From Anaerolineales bacterium (GTDB lineage Bacteria; Chloroflexota; Anaerolineae; Anaerolineales; Villigracilaceae): DNA of 33,065 bases. Below are positions 21,211 to 29,546 of this stretch, one piece after another. A program made the position numbers and the translations under genes. The notes under the pieces were generated by a model that saw nothing but the letters and a program-made list of their open reading frames with translations, was not told the origin of the DNA and ran no database searches. The stretch spans positions 1-33,065 of the forward strand of contig JAGUZU010000101.1 of assembly GCA_020060625.1 (NCBI GenBank). The letters are read 5' to 3'. The stretch's first letter is position 1. Each line of letters opens with the position of its first letter.

Positions 21211-23688
21211 ATGAATGATAAAAGATTACGATTCTTCCTCGTTGCGGCTATTCTTGCGTTGACGCTTTCTGCGTGCGGCGGGTTGGAGACTTCGATTTCG
21301 GATGGATCGTCAGCGGAGACGAACGGCGAAGAGCCTTTTGAAGTAAAAGGCGTCTATTCCATTACGAACGATTTTGTTTTTATATACTATGTCGAAAATG
21401 CGGTGGCGCTCCTGGACATGCACGGGTTCGTAATCCGCGACCGTGAATGGGAGTTGCCGGTTGATTCGCAGACGCTGGGTTATATGACGTATGATCCCGA
21501 ATCGCTTGGCGGCACGTTCGATTTGAATCTTCCCGCTTTGCCGGAAGGCGAATTCAATGATGTGGATAACGATGGCGCGAACGATCAGGGCGTGCAAATT
21601 TTTGCCGTTGGGTATTCGCCCAATCTTTATGGCGATCCGTTTTCGGCGGGCGATGACCGCTCGATAGGATGGCCTACGTACCTTGCCTCCGTGAAGACCG
21701 ACACCGAGAATAATGATGAAGTCATCGGCGGGATGCTGATTGTCTGGTCGCCGGATGTGGAGCAGGAATTCCCCACAGGCTTTGGCGACGACGGTCTGCT
21801 CTTTACCGGGGACGATCCGGTCGGCGCCATTGGCGCGGGATACACGATTGTGGATTTGGACCAAAGTCCCTTTGCCTTCATTAAACAGCCCAGCGTGGAA
21901 ATGACTTTGTATGAGCCTGCGGACGTTGCGGTGAAGGACTTCTCCGAGCTTTCCTATACCGAGTCCTTTGACAGGATGTTCGAGATCGCGGGCAAGGAAT
22001 ACGCTTTTAACGGCGTCGAGGGCAAGGAACCGGATTGGGATGCGTTGTATGAAGAGTTGAAGCCGCGCGTCGAGCAGGCGGAACGGGATGGCGATGCAAA
22101 TGCCTTTTATCTGGCTTTGCGCGATTTCACCTGGGCATTCAAGGATGGTCACGTCGGTCTGGATGGTGGTCAATATGCGAACGAAGATTTCAGCAAAGCC
22201 ATCGAAGGCGGCTACGGATTTGCCATCCGCGAACTGGATGATGGGCGCGTGATGGTCATCTATGTGCTGGACGGCGGTCCCGCCGCGCAGGCGGGAATGC
22301 AGGTCGGCGCGATGGTGACGGCTTTCAGCGGCGAACCGATTGGCGACGCGATTGGAAACGTCCAGCCGTACGCCTTGCAATCTTCCGATTTTACGATCCG
22401 GTATCAGCAGGCGCGTTATCTTCTTCGCGCGCAGGTTGGGAACACCGCCGAGATCAAATTTACAAACCCGGGCGGTACGCCGCAGGTCGAAACGCTGACG
22501 GCGATTCCCGAACGCGAATCCTTCAGCCGCACTTCGATCTACTTTGGCGTGAATACAGATGTGCTCCTCCCGGTGGAGTCGGAGATCATCACCCGCGGCA
22601 ACGCGCGAATTGGTCACATCCGCATCAACAGCAATTTCGACGATCTCAATCTTCTCGTGCGTCTCTTCGAACGGGCATTGCAGCAATTCGAAGCGCGCGA
22701 TGTGGAAGGCATCATCATTGACATGCGCTACAACACGGGCGGCGCCAATTTGGGGCTGGCAGGTTTTTTGACAGACCAGGAGATTCCGCTTGGGCAGTTG
22801 GAATATTACAGCGAAGCAACCGGCAGGTTCGAGCCGCAGGGCATACGGGATAAAGTCCTGCCGAGCGAGAATCAATATCAATTCGATAAAATGGTTTTGC
22901 TGGTCGGGCAGGCGTGTTACAGCGCGTGCGAGATCGAAGCCTATGGATTCAGCCAGGTACCGGGCATGGTCACGGTGGGACAGTACCCCACCGCCGGCGT
23001 GGAAGCGGAAGTGGCGCGCGGTCAGTTCATGCTGCCCGAAGGATTCTCGCTTCAAATTCCAACGGGACGGCTGGTACTGCCAAACGGCAGTATCTTCCTC
23101 GAAGGAAAGGGCGTCCCGCCAACCCTGCGCGTTCCCGTGGATGAATCCACCGTTCTGGCAACCGACGATGTCGTCTTGCAGGCAGGCATACAGGCTGTTC
23201 TCGAACCGCTCGGAGCGGGGATCGCGCCGTCCGCGCCGCCCAGTGTCGCATCTGCTGATGAGGCGGAATCCGCGTTGTCAGCCGGCGCAAGTTTCCTCGA
23301 GGATGTCGCGCGCGAAGTCTACGAAGAATCTGATTTTGCCGCCCCCGGTGTATGGACGTACACGATTGCATTGACCAAATCAGAAACCCTCATCTGGGCA
23401 TATCCCTGGTGCGCATCGGATGCTGAAACGCTCGAACAAAACTTCAGCCAGATCGGTTTGAAATTCACCCTCGAAGGAAAAGAAATCCCGGCTGCTGATT
23501 TCAATACTCTCGACGTGGAATCCGGCGGGCGTCAATGCCGCCTTATCTACACCGCGCTCTCGGATTGGAAGGCTGGCGAACATCACCTCACCACCACAGT
23601 CTCGTTCAAAAGCGCCATCGATGACGGCATCTCCGAGTACGAGGCGGGTGACTATGTTTCTGAGTACACGGTATATGTCAAACCGTAG
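21211..23688 (+). CDS. S41-family (C-terminal-processing-protease-like) lipoprotein
   Basis: 825 residues. The signal peptide ends in lipobox LTLSAC with the lipidated Cys22. Residues 40-240 are an unassigned domain with an Asp-rich loop (DVDNDGANDQG). A helical part with the S41 motif FKDGHVGLDGG (His314) follows, then a PDZ-like domain at about 333-430 (GGPAAQAGMQVGAMVTAFSG), and the S41 core at about 460-600: IIIDMRYNTGGANLG and YSACEIEAYGF with the nucleophile Ser571. The lysine of CtpA-type Ser/Lys enzymes (GEPTFGKG) is not seen at the matching place (GQYPTAGVEA), so this is likely the His-using subgroup. The last 120 residues form a separate beta-rich domain. GGAGG precedes ATG 21211. 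Extracytoplasmic. Confidence 0.87.
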   Translation: MNDKRLRFFLVAAILALTLSACGGLETSISDGSSAETNGEEPFEVKGVYSITNDFVFIYYVENAVALLDMHGFVIRDREWELPVDSQTLGYMTYDPESLGGTFDLNLPALPEGEFNDVDNDGANDQGVQIFAVGYSPNLYGDPFSAGDDRSIGWPTYLASVKTDTENNDEVIGGMLIVWSPDVEQEFPTGFGDDGLLFTGDDPVGAIGAGYTIVDLDQSPFAFIKQPSVEMTLYEPADVAVKDFSELSYTESFDRMFEIAGKEYAFNGVEGKEPDWDALYEELKPRVEQAERDGDANAFYLALRDFTWAFKDGHVGLDGGQYANEDFSKAIEGGYGFAIRELDDGRVMVIYVLDGGPAAQAGMQVGAMVTAFSGEPIGDAIGNVQPYALQSSDFTIRYQQARYLLRAQVGNTAEIKFTNPGGTPQVETLTAIPERESFSRTSIYFGVNTDVLLPVESEIITRGNARIGHIRINSNFDDLNLLVRLFERALQQFEARDVEGIIIDMRYNTGGANLGLAGFLTDQEIPLGQLEYYSEATGRFEPQGIRDKVLPSENQYQFDKMVLLVGQACYSACEIEAYGFSQVPGMVTVGQYPTAGVEAEVARGQFMLPEGFSLQIPTGRLVLPNGSIFLEGKGVPPTLRVPVDESTVLATDDVVLQAGIQAVLEPLGAGIAPSAPPSVASADEAESALSAGASFLEDVAREVYEESDFAAPGVWTYTIALTKSETLIWAYPWCASDAETLEQNFSQIGLKFTLEGKEIPAADFNTLDVESGGRQCRLIYTALSDWKAGEHHLTTTVSFKSAIDDGISEYEAGDYVSEYTVYVKP

Positions 23689-23708
23689 GGATGAGGCGGG
23701 TTGGTATG

Positions 23709-23739
23709 AAAAAAAGACGGGCGTTGCGCCCGTCTTTTT
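23709..23739. terminator. Bidirectional terminator, S41 gene / glycosyltransferase
   Basis: GACGGGCG (23716-23723) pairs with CGCCCGTC (23727-23734) around TTG, flanked by a run of A on the left and TTTTT on the right, so it works on both strands. The glycosyltransferase stop codon overlaps the T-run. Confidence 0.9.
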
Positions 23740-24421
23740 AGTCCACAAACCTGTATTTAATCAACGCCCAAACCGCCTCGAACGCGTCATGCAGTTTGAT
23801 CTTCTTTCCCTGCGTGTAATCGCGCGGATTGAAGGTGATCGGCACTTCGAAGATGCGGTATTTCCGTTTTAGGATCTTCGCGGTGAATTCCGGCTCGAAG
23901 TTGAAACTGTTGGCGCGAATCACCATTCCCTCGATCACTTCCCTGCGAAACACCTTGTAGCCGGTTTCCATGTCGGTCAGAATGGTATCGTACAGAATGT
24001 TCGTCATCAGCGTGAGCGACTTGTTCGCCACCATGTGCCAGAACATCGTTACGCGATGCGCCCTGCCGAGAAAACGGGACCCGTACACAACGTCCGCGAG
24101 ACCCTCCTCGATGGGCTTCAACAATTCGGGATAATCGCGCGGGTCATATTCGAGGTCGGCGTCTTGAATGAGAAGCACGTCCCCTTTTGCAGCGGACATG
24201 CCGGTGCGCACCGCCGCCCCCTTGCCCTGATTCTTTTCATGCAGGATGACGCGCACTCCCTTTTTGCCGTCCAATTTTTTCAGCAGATCGCGGGTGCCGT
24301 CCTGCGAGCCGTCGTCAACCGCGATAATCTCGTGAGCGCGCCCGGTATCCTGCACGCGCTTTAGAATGGTTTCGATGCTTTCAACTTCATTGTAAACAGG
24401 AATTATGACGGATAGTTTCAT
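23738..24421 (-). CDS. Family-2 glycosyltransferase, dolichyl-phosphate-sugar-synthase-like
   Basis: 227-residue GT-A enzyme. LSVIIPVYNEVESIE opens the nucleotide-sugar fold, AVDDGSQDGT follows at 35-43, and the metal-binding DxD is QDADLEYDP with DAD at 87-89. The region GYKVFRREV and the C-terminal TFNPRDYTQGKKIKLHDAF match soluble polyprenyl/dolichyl-phosphate mannose or glucose synthases, which put a sugar on a lipid carrier for envelope glycosylation. No transmembrane domain is present. ATG 24421 is chosen because the fold begins there and a TATAAT lies 9 nt upstream; a longer frame continues to 24502 but its extra residues look non-coding. Donor sugar unknown. Confidence 0.9.
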   Translation of the reverse strand: MKLSVIIPVYNEVESIETILKRVQDTGRAHEIIAVDDGSQDGTRDLLKKLDGKKGVRVILHEKNQGKGAAVRTGMSAAKGDVLLIQDADLEYDPRDYPELLKPIEEGLADVVYGSRFLGRAHRVTMFWHMVANKSLTLMTNILYDTILTDMETGYKVFRREVIEGMVIRANSFNFEPEFTAKILKRKYRIFEVPITFNPRDYTQGKKIKLHDAFEAVWALIKYRFVD

Positions 24422-24430
24422 GGTGGCTGG

Positions 24431-24436
24431 ATTATA
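24431..24436 (-). promoter_or_regulatory. -10 box of the glycosyltransferase, predicted leaderless
   Basis: TATAAT on the minus strand, 9 nt (CCAGCCACC) before the ATG, no Shine-Dalgarno. A plus-strand TATAAT at 24449-24454 probably serves the divergent AAA ATPase gene, 46 nt before its ATG. Confidence 0.55.
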
Positions 24437-24500
24437 AACGAAAAGAAGTATAATCGGCTCACGGCAGTTACACCATTTCCACTTTGGACGAGTAGACATC

Positions 24501-25832
24501 ATGATGAAACAAACAGGACAAATGCCTTCCGCGCCTGTTGGCGGGTTTTCCCCGCCTCAGATCAACACACTTGAAGATACCGGGCTTTCGCCTCTCTGGT
24601 TGCAGGATTTGATTCTCAAAGTCCTGTATTTTCGCGGCTACCTGACCGGTTTCAAGATCGCGGAGGAGATCGCGCTCCCGTTTGCGGGCGTCACAGACCA
24701 GCTGCTTACAACGCTCAAGCAGGAAAAACTGATCGAAGTCAAATCCTCGCAGGGAGGCTTGGGCGAAGGGGCGTACACCTATGGGATCACGTCCGCAGGC
24801 ATTCTACGGGCAAGGGAAGCGCTGGAACGCAGCCAATATGCCGGCGCCGCCCCCGTCCCATTTGAAGTCTACAACGAAGCCATCCGCCGCCAGAAGACCG
24901 GGCGCGTTGCCGTGACAACCCGCACCATGCGCCAGATTCTTTCGCAAATGGTCATCTCCGAATCGACGTTCCAACGGCTCGGTCCCGCGCTCAACTCCGG
25001 CTCCTCCATTTTCATGTACGGTCCTCCGGGTAACGGAAAGACCAGCATTGCCCGCGCATTTGGCAACCTCGTTCTCAGTCACAGCATGTACATCCCCTAC
25101 GCCCTGTACCTGGACGGACAGGTTATCAAGGTCTACGACGCCGTCAGTCACAGCATGGTATCCGAAGCCGATGCAGGCAGCCCAAACAGCACGGGCGGGC
25201 TCAGGTCGAATACGCGCCGCGACCCGCGCTGGGTAAAGATTCGCAGACCTTTCATCGTCGTGGGCGGCGAGTTGACCCTCGAAGGGCTGGACCTCGTCTT
25301 CGACGACACCACAAAATTCTACGAAGCCCCATTTCAGGTCAAAGCCAACGGCGGCATTCTTTTGATTGACGACTTTGGCAGGCAGCAAGTCCGCCCGCGC
25401 GACCTGCTCAACCGCTGGATCGTCCCTTTGGAAAACCGCGTGGATTACCTACGCCTTCACACCGGGCGCAAAGTGGAAGTGCCGTTCGACGTGTTGATCG
25501 TTTTTTCCACCAACCTGCCGCCGAAAGATTTGGTGGACGAAGCCTTCCTTCGCCGCCTGCGTCACAAAATCGAAATCGGCGACCCATCCTTTGAGGAATA
25601 CCGCGAAATCTTCCGCCGCGTTGCGCAGGACAAACGCATCGAATACAACGATCAAAGCCTCGCCTATCTTTTGCAGGAATGGTACATCAAACGCAACCGC
25701 AAACTGCGCGCGTCGCATCCCCGCGACCTGTGCGACCAGATTATTGACATCGCCTCCTATCTCGCCGTCCCGCCTCTCATGTCTCGTGAAATGATTGACC
25801 ACGCCGCCGAGGCTTATTTCGTGGACATCTAA
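24501..25832 (+). CDS. AAA+ ATPase with N-terminal winged-helix domain
   Basis: 443 residues, cytosolic. Residues about 30-110 look like a winged helix (LQDLILKVLYFRGYLTGFKI and an EKLIEVKSS wing). The AAA+ module has Walker A GPPGNGKTS at 174-182, Walker B GILLIDDFG at 285-293, sensor 1 FSTN near 335-338 and the DEAFLRRLRHKIEIG box at 346-360, where the arginine finger would sit. The C-terminal part (ASHPRDLCDQIIDIASYL) is a helical lid. Substrate unknown; the winged helix suggests DNA or a protein partner. The start could be ATG 24501 or 24504. GlpQ-like and GH3-like genes follow in the same direction, 33 bp and further away, so co-transcription with the first is possible. Confidence 0.85.
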   Translation: MMKQTGQMPSAPVGGFSPPQINTLEDTGLSPLWLQDLILKVLYFRGYLTGFKIAEEIALPFAGVTDQLLTTLKQEKLIEVKSSQGGLGEGAYTYGITSAGILRAREALERSQYAGAAPVPFEVYNEAIRRQKTGRVAVTTRTMRQILSQMVISESTFQRLGPALNSGSSIFMYGPPGNGKTSIARAFGNLVLSHSMYIPYALYLDGQVIKVYDAVSHSMVSEADAGSPNSTGGLRSNTRRDPRWVKIRRPFIVVGGELTLEGLDLVFDDTTKFYEAPFQVKANGGILLIDDFGRQQVRPRDLLNRWIVPLENRVDYLRLHTGRKVEVPFDVLIVFSTNLPPKDLVDEAFLRRLRHKIEIGDPSFEEYREIFRRVAQDKRIEYNDQSLAYLLQEWYIKRNRKLRASHPRDLCDQIIDIASYLAVPPLMSREMIDHAAEAYFVDI

Positions 25833-25865
25833 TCCGCCTCTCATCGGACCCGCAGCCTGATTCTC

Positions 25866-26618
25866 ATGCTCGAACATTTTCCCAGCCCCATCATCCTCGC
25901 CCATCGCGGCGACCTCGCCCACGCGCCGGAAAACACCCTGCCATCCTTTTCGCAAGCCATCCAAAAAGGCGCGGACGGCGTCGAACTGGACGCAAAGCTG
26001 ACCGCCGACGGGCGCGTCATCGTCATCCACGATCCCACCGTAGATCGCACTACGAATGGAACTGGCAAGGTTGCTTCATTTACCCTCGAAGCCATCCGCA
26101 GCCTGGACGCCGGCTCCTGGTTCGACTCGAAGTTTGCAGGCGTCAAAGTCCCTTTGCTGGAGGAGGTGTTTGAAACCGTCGGCAGGGATAGGCTCATCAA
26201 CATCGAACTGACCAACTACAACACTCCGCGCGATGGATTGACTCGGCGCGTTTGTGAATTAATCCAGCGTCACAACAACCAAAACCAGATTATCTTTTCC
26301 TCGTTCTATTCATCCAATTTGAAGGTCGCCGCGCGGATGCTCCCCGAAGTTCCGCGCGGACTGCTTGCCATGCCCGGCGTTCTCGGGCTTTGGGCGCGTT
26401 CCTTCGGTTTTATGTTCGGCGATTACCAGGCTTTGCACCCGCATATTTCGAGCGCCAGCCGCGAGCAAATTCAACGCGCTCACCGCATCAAACGCCGCAT
26501 CCACGTGTGGACGGCAAATGCCCCCGAAGATGTCATCCGGCTCAAGGAATGGGACGTGGACGGTATTTTTACCGACGACCCGGAAACCGCCCTGCGCGCG
26601 CTTGGGAGGGCGGGATGA
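25866..26618 (+). CDS. Glycerophosphodiester phosphodiesterase
   Basis: 250-residue GDPD-family TIM barrel that cleaves glycerophosphodiesters to glycerol 3-phosphate and an alcohol. Catalytic and metal residues are visible: HRGDLAHAPENT with H13, R14, E22, N23, then VELDAKLTADG with E40 and D42, and HDPTVDRTTNG with the second His55. The C-terminal VWTANAPEDVIRLKEWDVDG and IFTDDPE complete the barrel. There is no signal peptide, so it acts in the cytosol on phospholipid breakdown products. No clear Shine-Dalgarno precedes the ATG. Lies 33 bp after the AAA ATPase gene. Confidence 0.94.
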   Translation: MLEHFPSPIILAHRGDLAHAPENTLPSFSQAIQKGADGVELDAKLTADGRVIVIHDPTVDRTTNGTGKVASFTLEAIRSLDAGSWFDSKFAGVKVPLLEEVFETVGRDRLINIELTNYNTPRDGLTRRVCELIQRHNNQNQIIFSSFYSSNLKVAARMLPEVPRGLLAMPGVLGLWARSFGFMFGDYQALHPHISSASREQIQRAHRIKRRIHVWTANAPEDVIRLKEWDVDGIFTDDPETALRALGRAG

Positions 26619-26688
26619 AACCCTCCGAATGCCGGGAACAGGCTCGAGCGGGGAATGAGGCGAAAAAGCATCAGGCGGCGTCGTTCAT

Positions 26689-26710
26689 CGGACAGCGTCC
26701 GTTTTGTCTT
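26689..26710 (+). terminator. Small stem-loop with T-rich tail after the phosphodiesterase gene
   Basis: CGGAC (26689-26693) pairs with GTCCG (26697-26701), followed by TTTTGTCTT. The stem is short, so this is tentative. Confidence 0.4.
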
Positions 26711-26731
26711 AAAGTTGGGTTGTGTTATAAG
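26704..26731 (+). promoter_or_regulatory. Promoter of the GH3-like gene
   Basis: -35 TTGTCT (26704-26709), 16-bp spacer, extended -10 TGTTATAAG (26723-26731). The -10 ends 8 nt before ATG 26740; GAGGGG overlaps its end, so either a leaderless start or a very short leader is possible. Confidence 0.5.
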
Positions 26732-26739
26732 AGGGGACG

Positions 26740-29469
26740 ATGCGTTTAATCCGGATTTTTCTTTTGCTTTTGTTCGCCGTTTCGCTTGCGCCCGCCGGCG
26801 CGCAGGCGCAGACTCAAACACCGCCCGCCGGTGTGCGGCTGGTTCTAAGTTCAATGACGCCTGAAGAGCGCGTTGGGCAGTTGTTCATGGTCGCGTTCAA
26901 GGGGACGGACGCAAGCGCCGACTCGCAGATTCATGATTTGATCGCGCGGCATCATGTCGGCGGCGTGGTGTTGATGGCTTCGAACGATAATTTTGCCGGG
27001 ACGGATACGCCCGCTCAAACGCATTCGTTGATCGAGAATTTACAGCGCGCGGAGTGGAACGCTTCCGTCAATTCGGATATCAATCCGTCCACCGGACAAA
27101 GGGAGAAGGTCGTTTATGCGCCGCTTTTTATCGGGGTCGCACAGGAAGGAGGGGGGTATCCGACCGACCAGATTTTGAGCGGTTTGACTCCCCTGCCGAG
27201 TGAAATGGCAATCGGCGCAGCCTGGAATACAGAGATTGCCGCCCAGGTGGGTGAGATTCGCGGGCGCGAACTTGCCGCGCTCGGATTTAACTTTCTTATT
27301 GGTCCATCTCTCGATGTGTTGGAAAGCCCGACGACTTTGGGAGGCGACCTGGGGACGCGGGTCTTCGGTGGGGATCCGTTTTGGGTGGGGGAAATGGGGC
27401 GCGCCTATGTGACGGGTCTGCACCGCGGCGGCGGGAAGATGTTCGTGGTTGCGAAGCATTTTCCCGGCGTGGGCGGCGCCGACCGCCTGCCCGAAGAGGA
27501 GGTTTCCACCGTTCGAAAATCGCTCGAACAGTTGAAACAGATCGAACTCGCGCCCTTTTTTGCAGTAACGAATATTTCCAACCCTTCCGAAATGGTTGTG
27601 GATGGTCTGCTGGTTTCCCACATCCGTTACCAGGGGTTTCAGGGAAATATCCGCGCCACCACGCGTCCGGTCAGTTTCGACCCGCAGGCATTGAGTCAGA
27701 TACTATCCCTGCCCCAATTTTCGGACTGGGTCGAGGCGGGAGGGTTGTTGGTAAGCGATGATCTCGGCTCGAACGCCGTGCGCTCCTTCTATGAGTCGGG
27801 CGGCGGTCAGTTCCTTGCGCGCACCGCCGCGCGGGACGCCTTCCTTGCCGGGAACGACATTCTTTATCTTGGCAACATCAAATCCACCGATGCGCCGGAC
27901 AATTACACGACCGTTGTGCGTATTCTCGATTTCTTTGTGCAAAAATACCGCGAAGACCCGGCATTTGCCGAACGCGTGGATGAGTCCGTTACGCGCATCC
28001 TCACGGCAAAGTTCGAAATGTACGGAAGTTTCGCCCTTGCCGGCGTCCTTGTTTCAAAGGAACGCCTGTCGGACCTGGGCGGCGCCACCGACGTCACGTT
28101 TGCCGTGGCGCGCAGTTCGGCAAGTTTGATCAGCCCGGAATTGCAGGACCTGACCACTGTCATGCCGCTTCCGCCCCAGCCCAATGAACGCCTGGTCTTT
28201 CTGACGGATTCCACCAGTGTGAAACAGTGTTCGGAGTGTCAGCCTCAACCTGTGTTGGCGGCAAACGCTTTGGAAACCGCCACGCTGCGGTTGTATGGTC
28301 CCGGCAGTGGAAATCAGATCGAAGGGTTCAGGCTCAGTTCGCATTCCCTTCAAACCCTGCAAGCCTTTCTCGATTTTCCCGACGAAAACCAATTCCTGGC
28401 GGACGACCTTGACAATGCGGATTGGGTCATCGTATCGGTTGCCGATTCCTTACAGGGACAACCCGCCCTTGTCAGCCGCTTCCTGCGCGAACGCCCCGAT
28501 CTGTTGCGCGGCAAACGCGTGATCCTTTTCTCCTTCGGCGCGCCTTATTATTTCGATACCACCACGCTTTCCAAATTCACCGCATATTATGCGCTTTACA
28601 GCAAACAATCGCAATTTGTGGATGTCGCCGTTCGTTTGTTGTTTCAGGAACTTGCCCCCATCGGATCATCCCCCGTTTCCGTGTCCGCCGTTGGCTATGA
28701 CATGATCAAGGTCATGGCGCCCAGCCCGTCGCAGATCATTCCGCTCTTCCTGGACCTGCCGCCTGCTCCTGTGACCCCGGGCGCTTTATTCACCCCCGAA
28801 GCGACTCCGATTCCGCTCTTCCGCATCGGCGACACCATCGACCTGCGAACCGGCGTTATAAAAGACCATAACGGACGCCCCGTCCCGGATGGAACTGTAG
28901 TGCAATTTTCCATGGTGCTGACCGGCGAAGGCGGGGGAATCTTGCAGCAGGTGGAGTCCGTTACCACGCAGGGCGTGGCGCGCGCCTCCTTCGGCTTGGA
29001 CAAACCCGGTCTGCTCGAGATCCGCGTATCGAGCGAGCCAGCCGTTGTCTCCGAAGTACTGCAATTGGATGTTTCCCAATCCGGCGCTGTCGCTGTGACC
29101 GTCGTCGTCCCCGAGTTGACGCGGTCCACGGAACCTTCCCCCGCGCCGCTCCCCACCGAGGAAGAAGAGGAATACATCTCGCAGGAAGGCTATCCACGCC
29201 TTTTTGCGTGGTTTATTTCCATGCTGATGATCCTGTTTGGCGGAGGGATTGTTTACAGTGCCGCTTATCGTCTGGCAAATCGGACTCGGGCATTACGCTG
29301 GTCTTTGGGAATGTTGTTGGGAGGCTTGACCGCCTACAATGTTCTTTCCTTCGGGCTGTTTGGGATCACAAATTGGATCGCAAGTTCAGGGTTAACCGGA
29401 GTGGTCGTATTTACCTTCGTGGGTCAGGCGCTTGGATTCTTTGGGGGATGGTTATGGTCGCGCCGCTAA
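26740..29469 (+). CDS. Membrane-anchored GH3-like protein (beta-N-acetylhexosaminidase-related)
   Basis: 909 residues. A signal peptide ends near 24. The GH3 TIM-barrel-like domain covers about 35-430: TPEERVGQLFMVAF, LGFNFLIGPSLDV, KHFPGVGGADRLPEEE at 239-254 and the presumed nucleophile loop LLVSDDLGSNAV with Asp340. The NagZ-type His/Asp acid-base loop (KHFPGHG...DSH) is not conserved, so activity on peptidoglycan amino sugars is uncertain. Residues about 430-700 are a second alpha/beta domain, 720-800 an Ig-like beta domain (DHNGRPVPDGTVVQFSM), then an acidic linker and three or four transmembrane helices from about 820 to the end (FAWFISMLMILFGGGIVYSA). Probably an outward-facing cell-wall protein. 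First gene of its own unit. Confidence 0.85.
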   Translation: MRLIRIFLLLLFAVSLAPAGAQAQTQTPPAGVRLVLSSMTPEERVGQLFMVAFKGTDASADSQIHDLIARHHVGGVVLMASNDNFAGTDTPAQTHSLIENLQRAEWNASVNSDINPSTGQREKVVYAPLFIGVAQEGGGYPTDQILSGLTPLPSEMAIGAAWNTEIAAQVGEIRGRELAALGFNFLIGPSLDVLESPTTLGGDLGTRVFGGDPFWVGEMGRAYVTGLHRGGGKMFVVAKHFPGVGGADRLPEEEVSTVRKSLEQLKQIELAPFFAVTNISNPSEMVVDGLLVSHIRYQGFQGNIRATTRPVSFDPQALSQILSLPQFSDWVEAGGLLVSDDLGSNAVRSFYESGGGQFLARTAARDAFLAGNDILYLGNIKSTDAPDNYTTVVRILDFFVQKYREDPAFAERVDESVTRILTAKFEMYGSFALAGVLVSKERLSDLGGATDVTFAVARSSASLISPELQDLTTVMPLPPQPNERLVFLTDSTSVKQCSECQPQPVLAANALETATLRLYGPGSGNQIEGFRLSSHSLQTLQAFLDFPDENQFLADDLDNADWVIVSVADSLQGQPALVSRFLRERPDLLRGKRVILFSFGAPYYFDTTTLSKFTAYYALYSKQSQFVDVAVRLLFQELAPIGSSPVSVSAVGYDMIKVMAPSPSQIIPLFLDLPPAPVTPGALFTPEATPIPLFRIGDTIDLRTGVIKDHNGRPVPDGTVVQFSMVLTGEGGGILQQVESVTTQGVARASFGLDKPGLLEIRVSSEPAVVSEVLQLDVSQSGAVAVTVVVPELTRSTEPSPAPLPTEEEEEYISQEGYPRLFAWFISMLMILFGGGIVYSAAYRLANRTRALRWSLGMLLGGLTAYNVLSFGLFGITNWIASSGLTGVVVFTFVGQALGFFGGWLWSRR

Positions 29470-29546
29470 TTGGTACTATTGTTCAATCGAAATCATGAAA
29501 AAGGGTGATACCATCCTGCCCATCCCGGCAGGCAAGGAGAAAATAC

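Noticed and set aside
21310-23055. A 581-codon open frame antisense to the S41 lipoprotein gene
   Set aside because: It mirrors the codon pattern of the real gene, has no recognisable domain, signal or start context, and the plus-strand protein has a lipobox and protease motifs.
26619-26739. Small genes between the phosphodiesterase and the GH3-like gene
   Set aside because: The short open frames there overlap a probable terminator and promoter and have no supported start.
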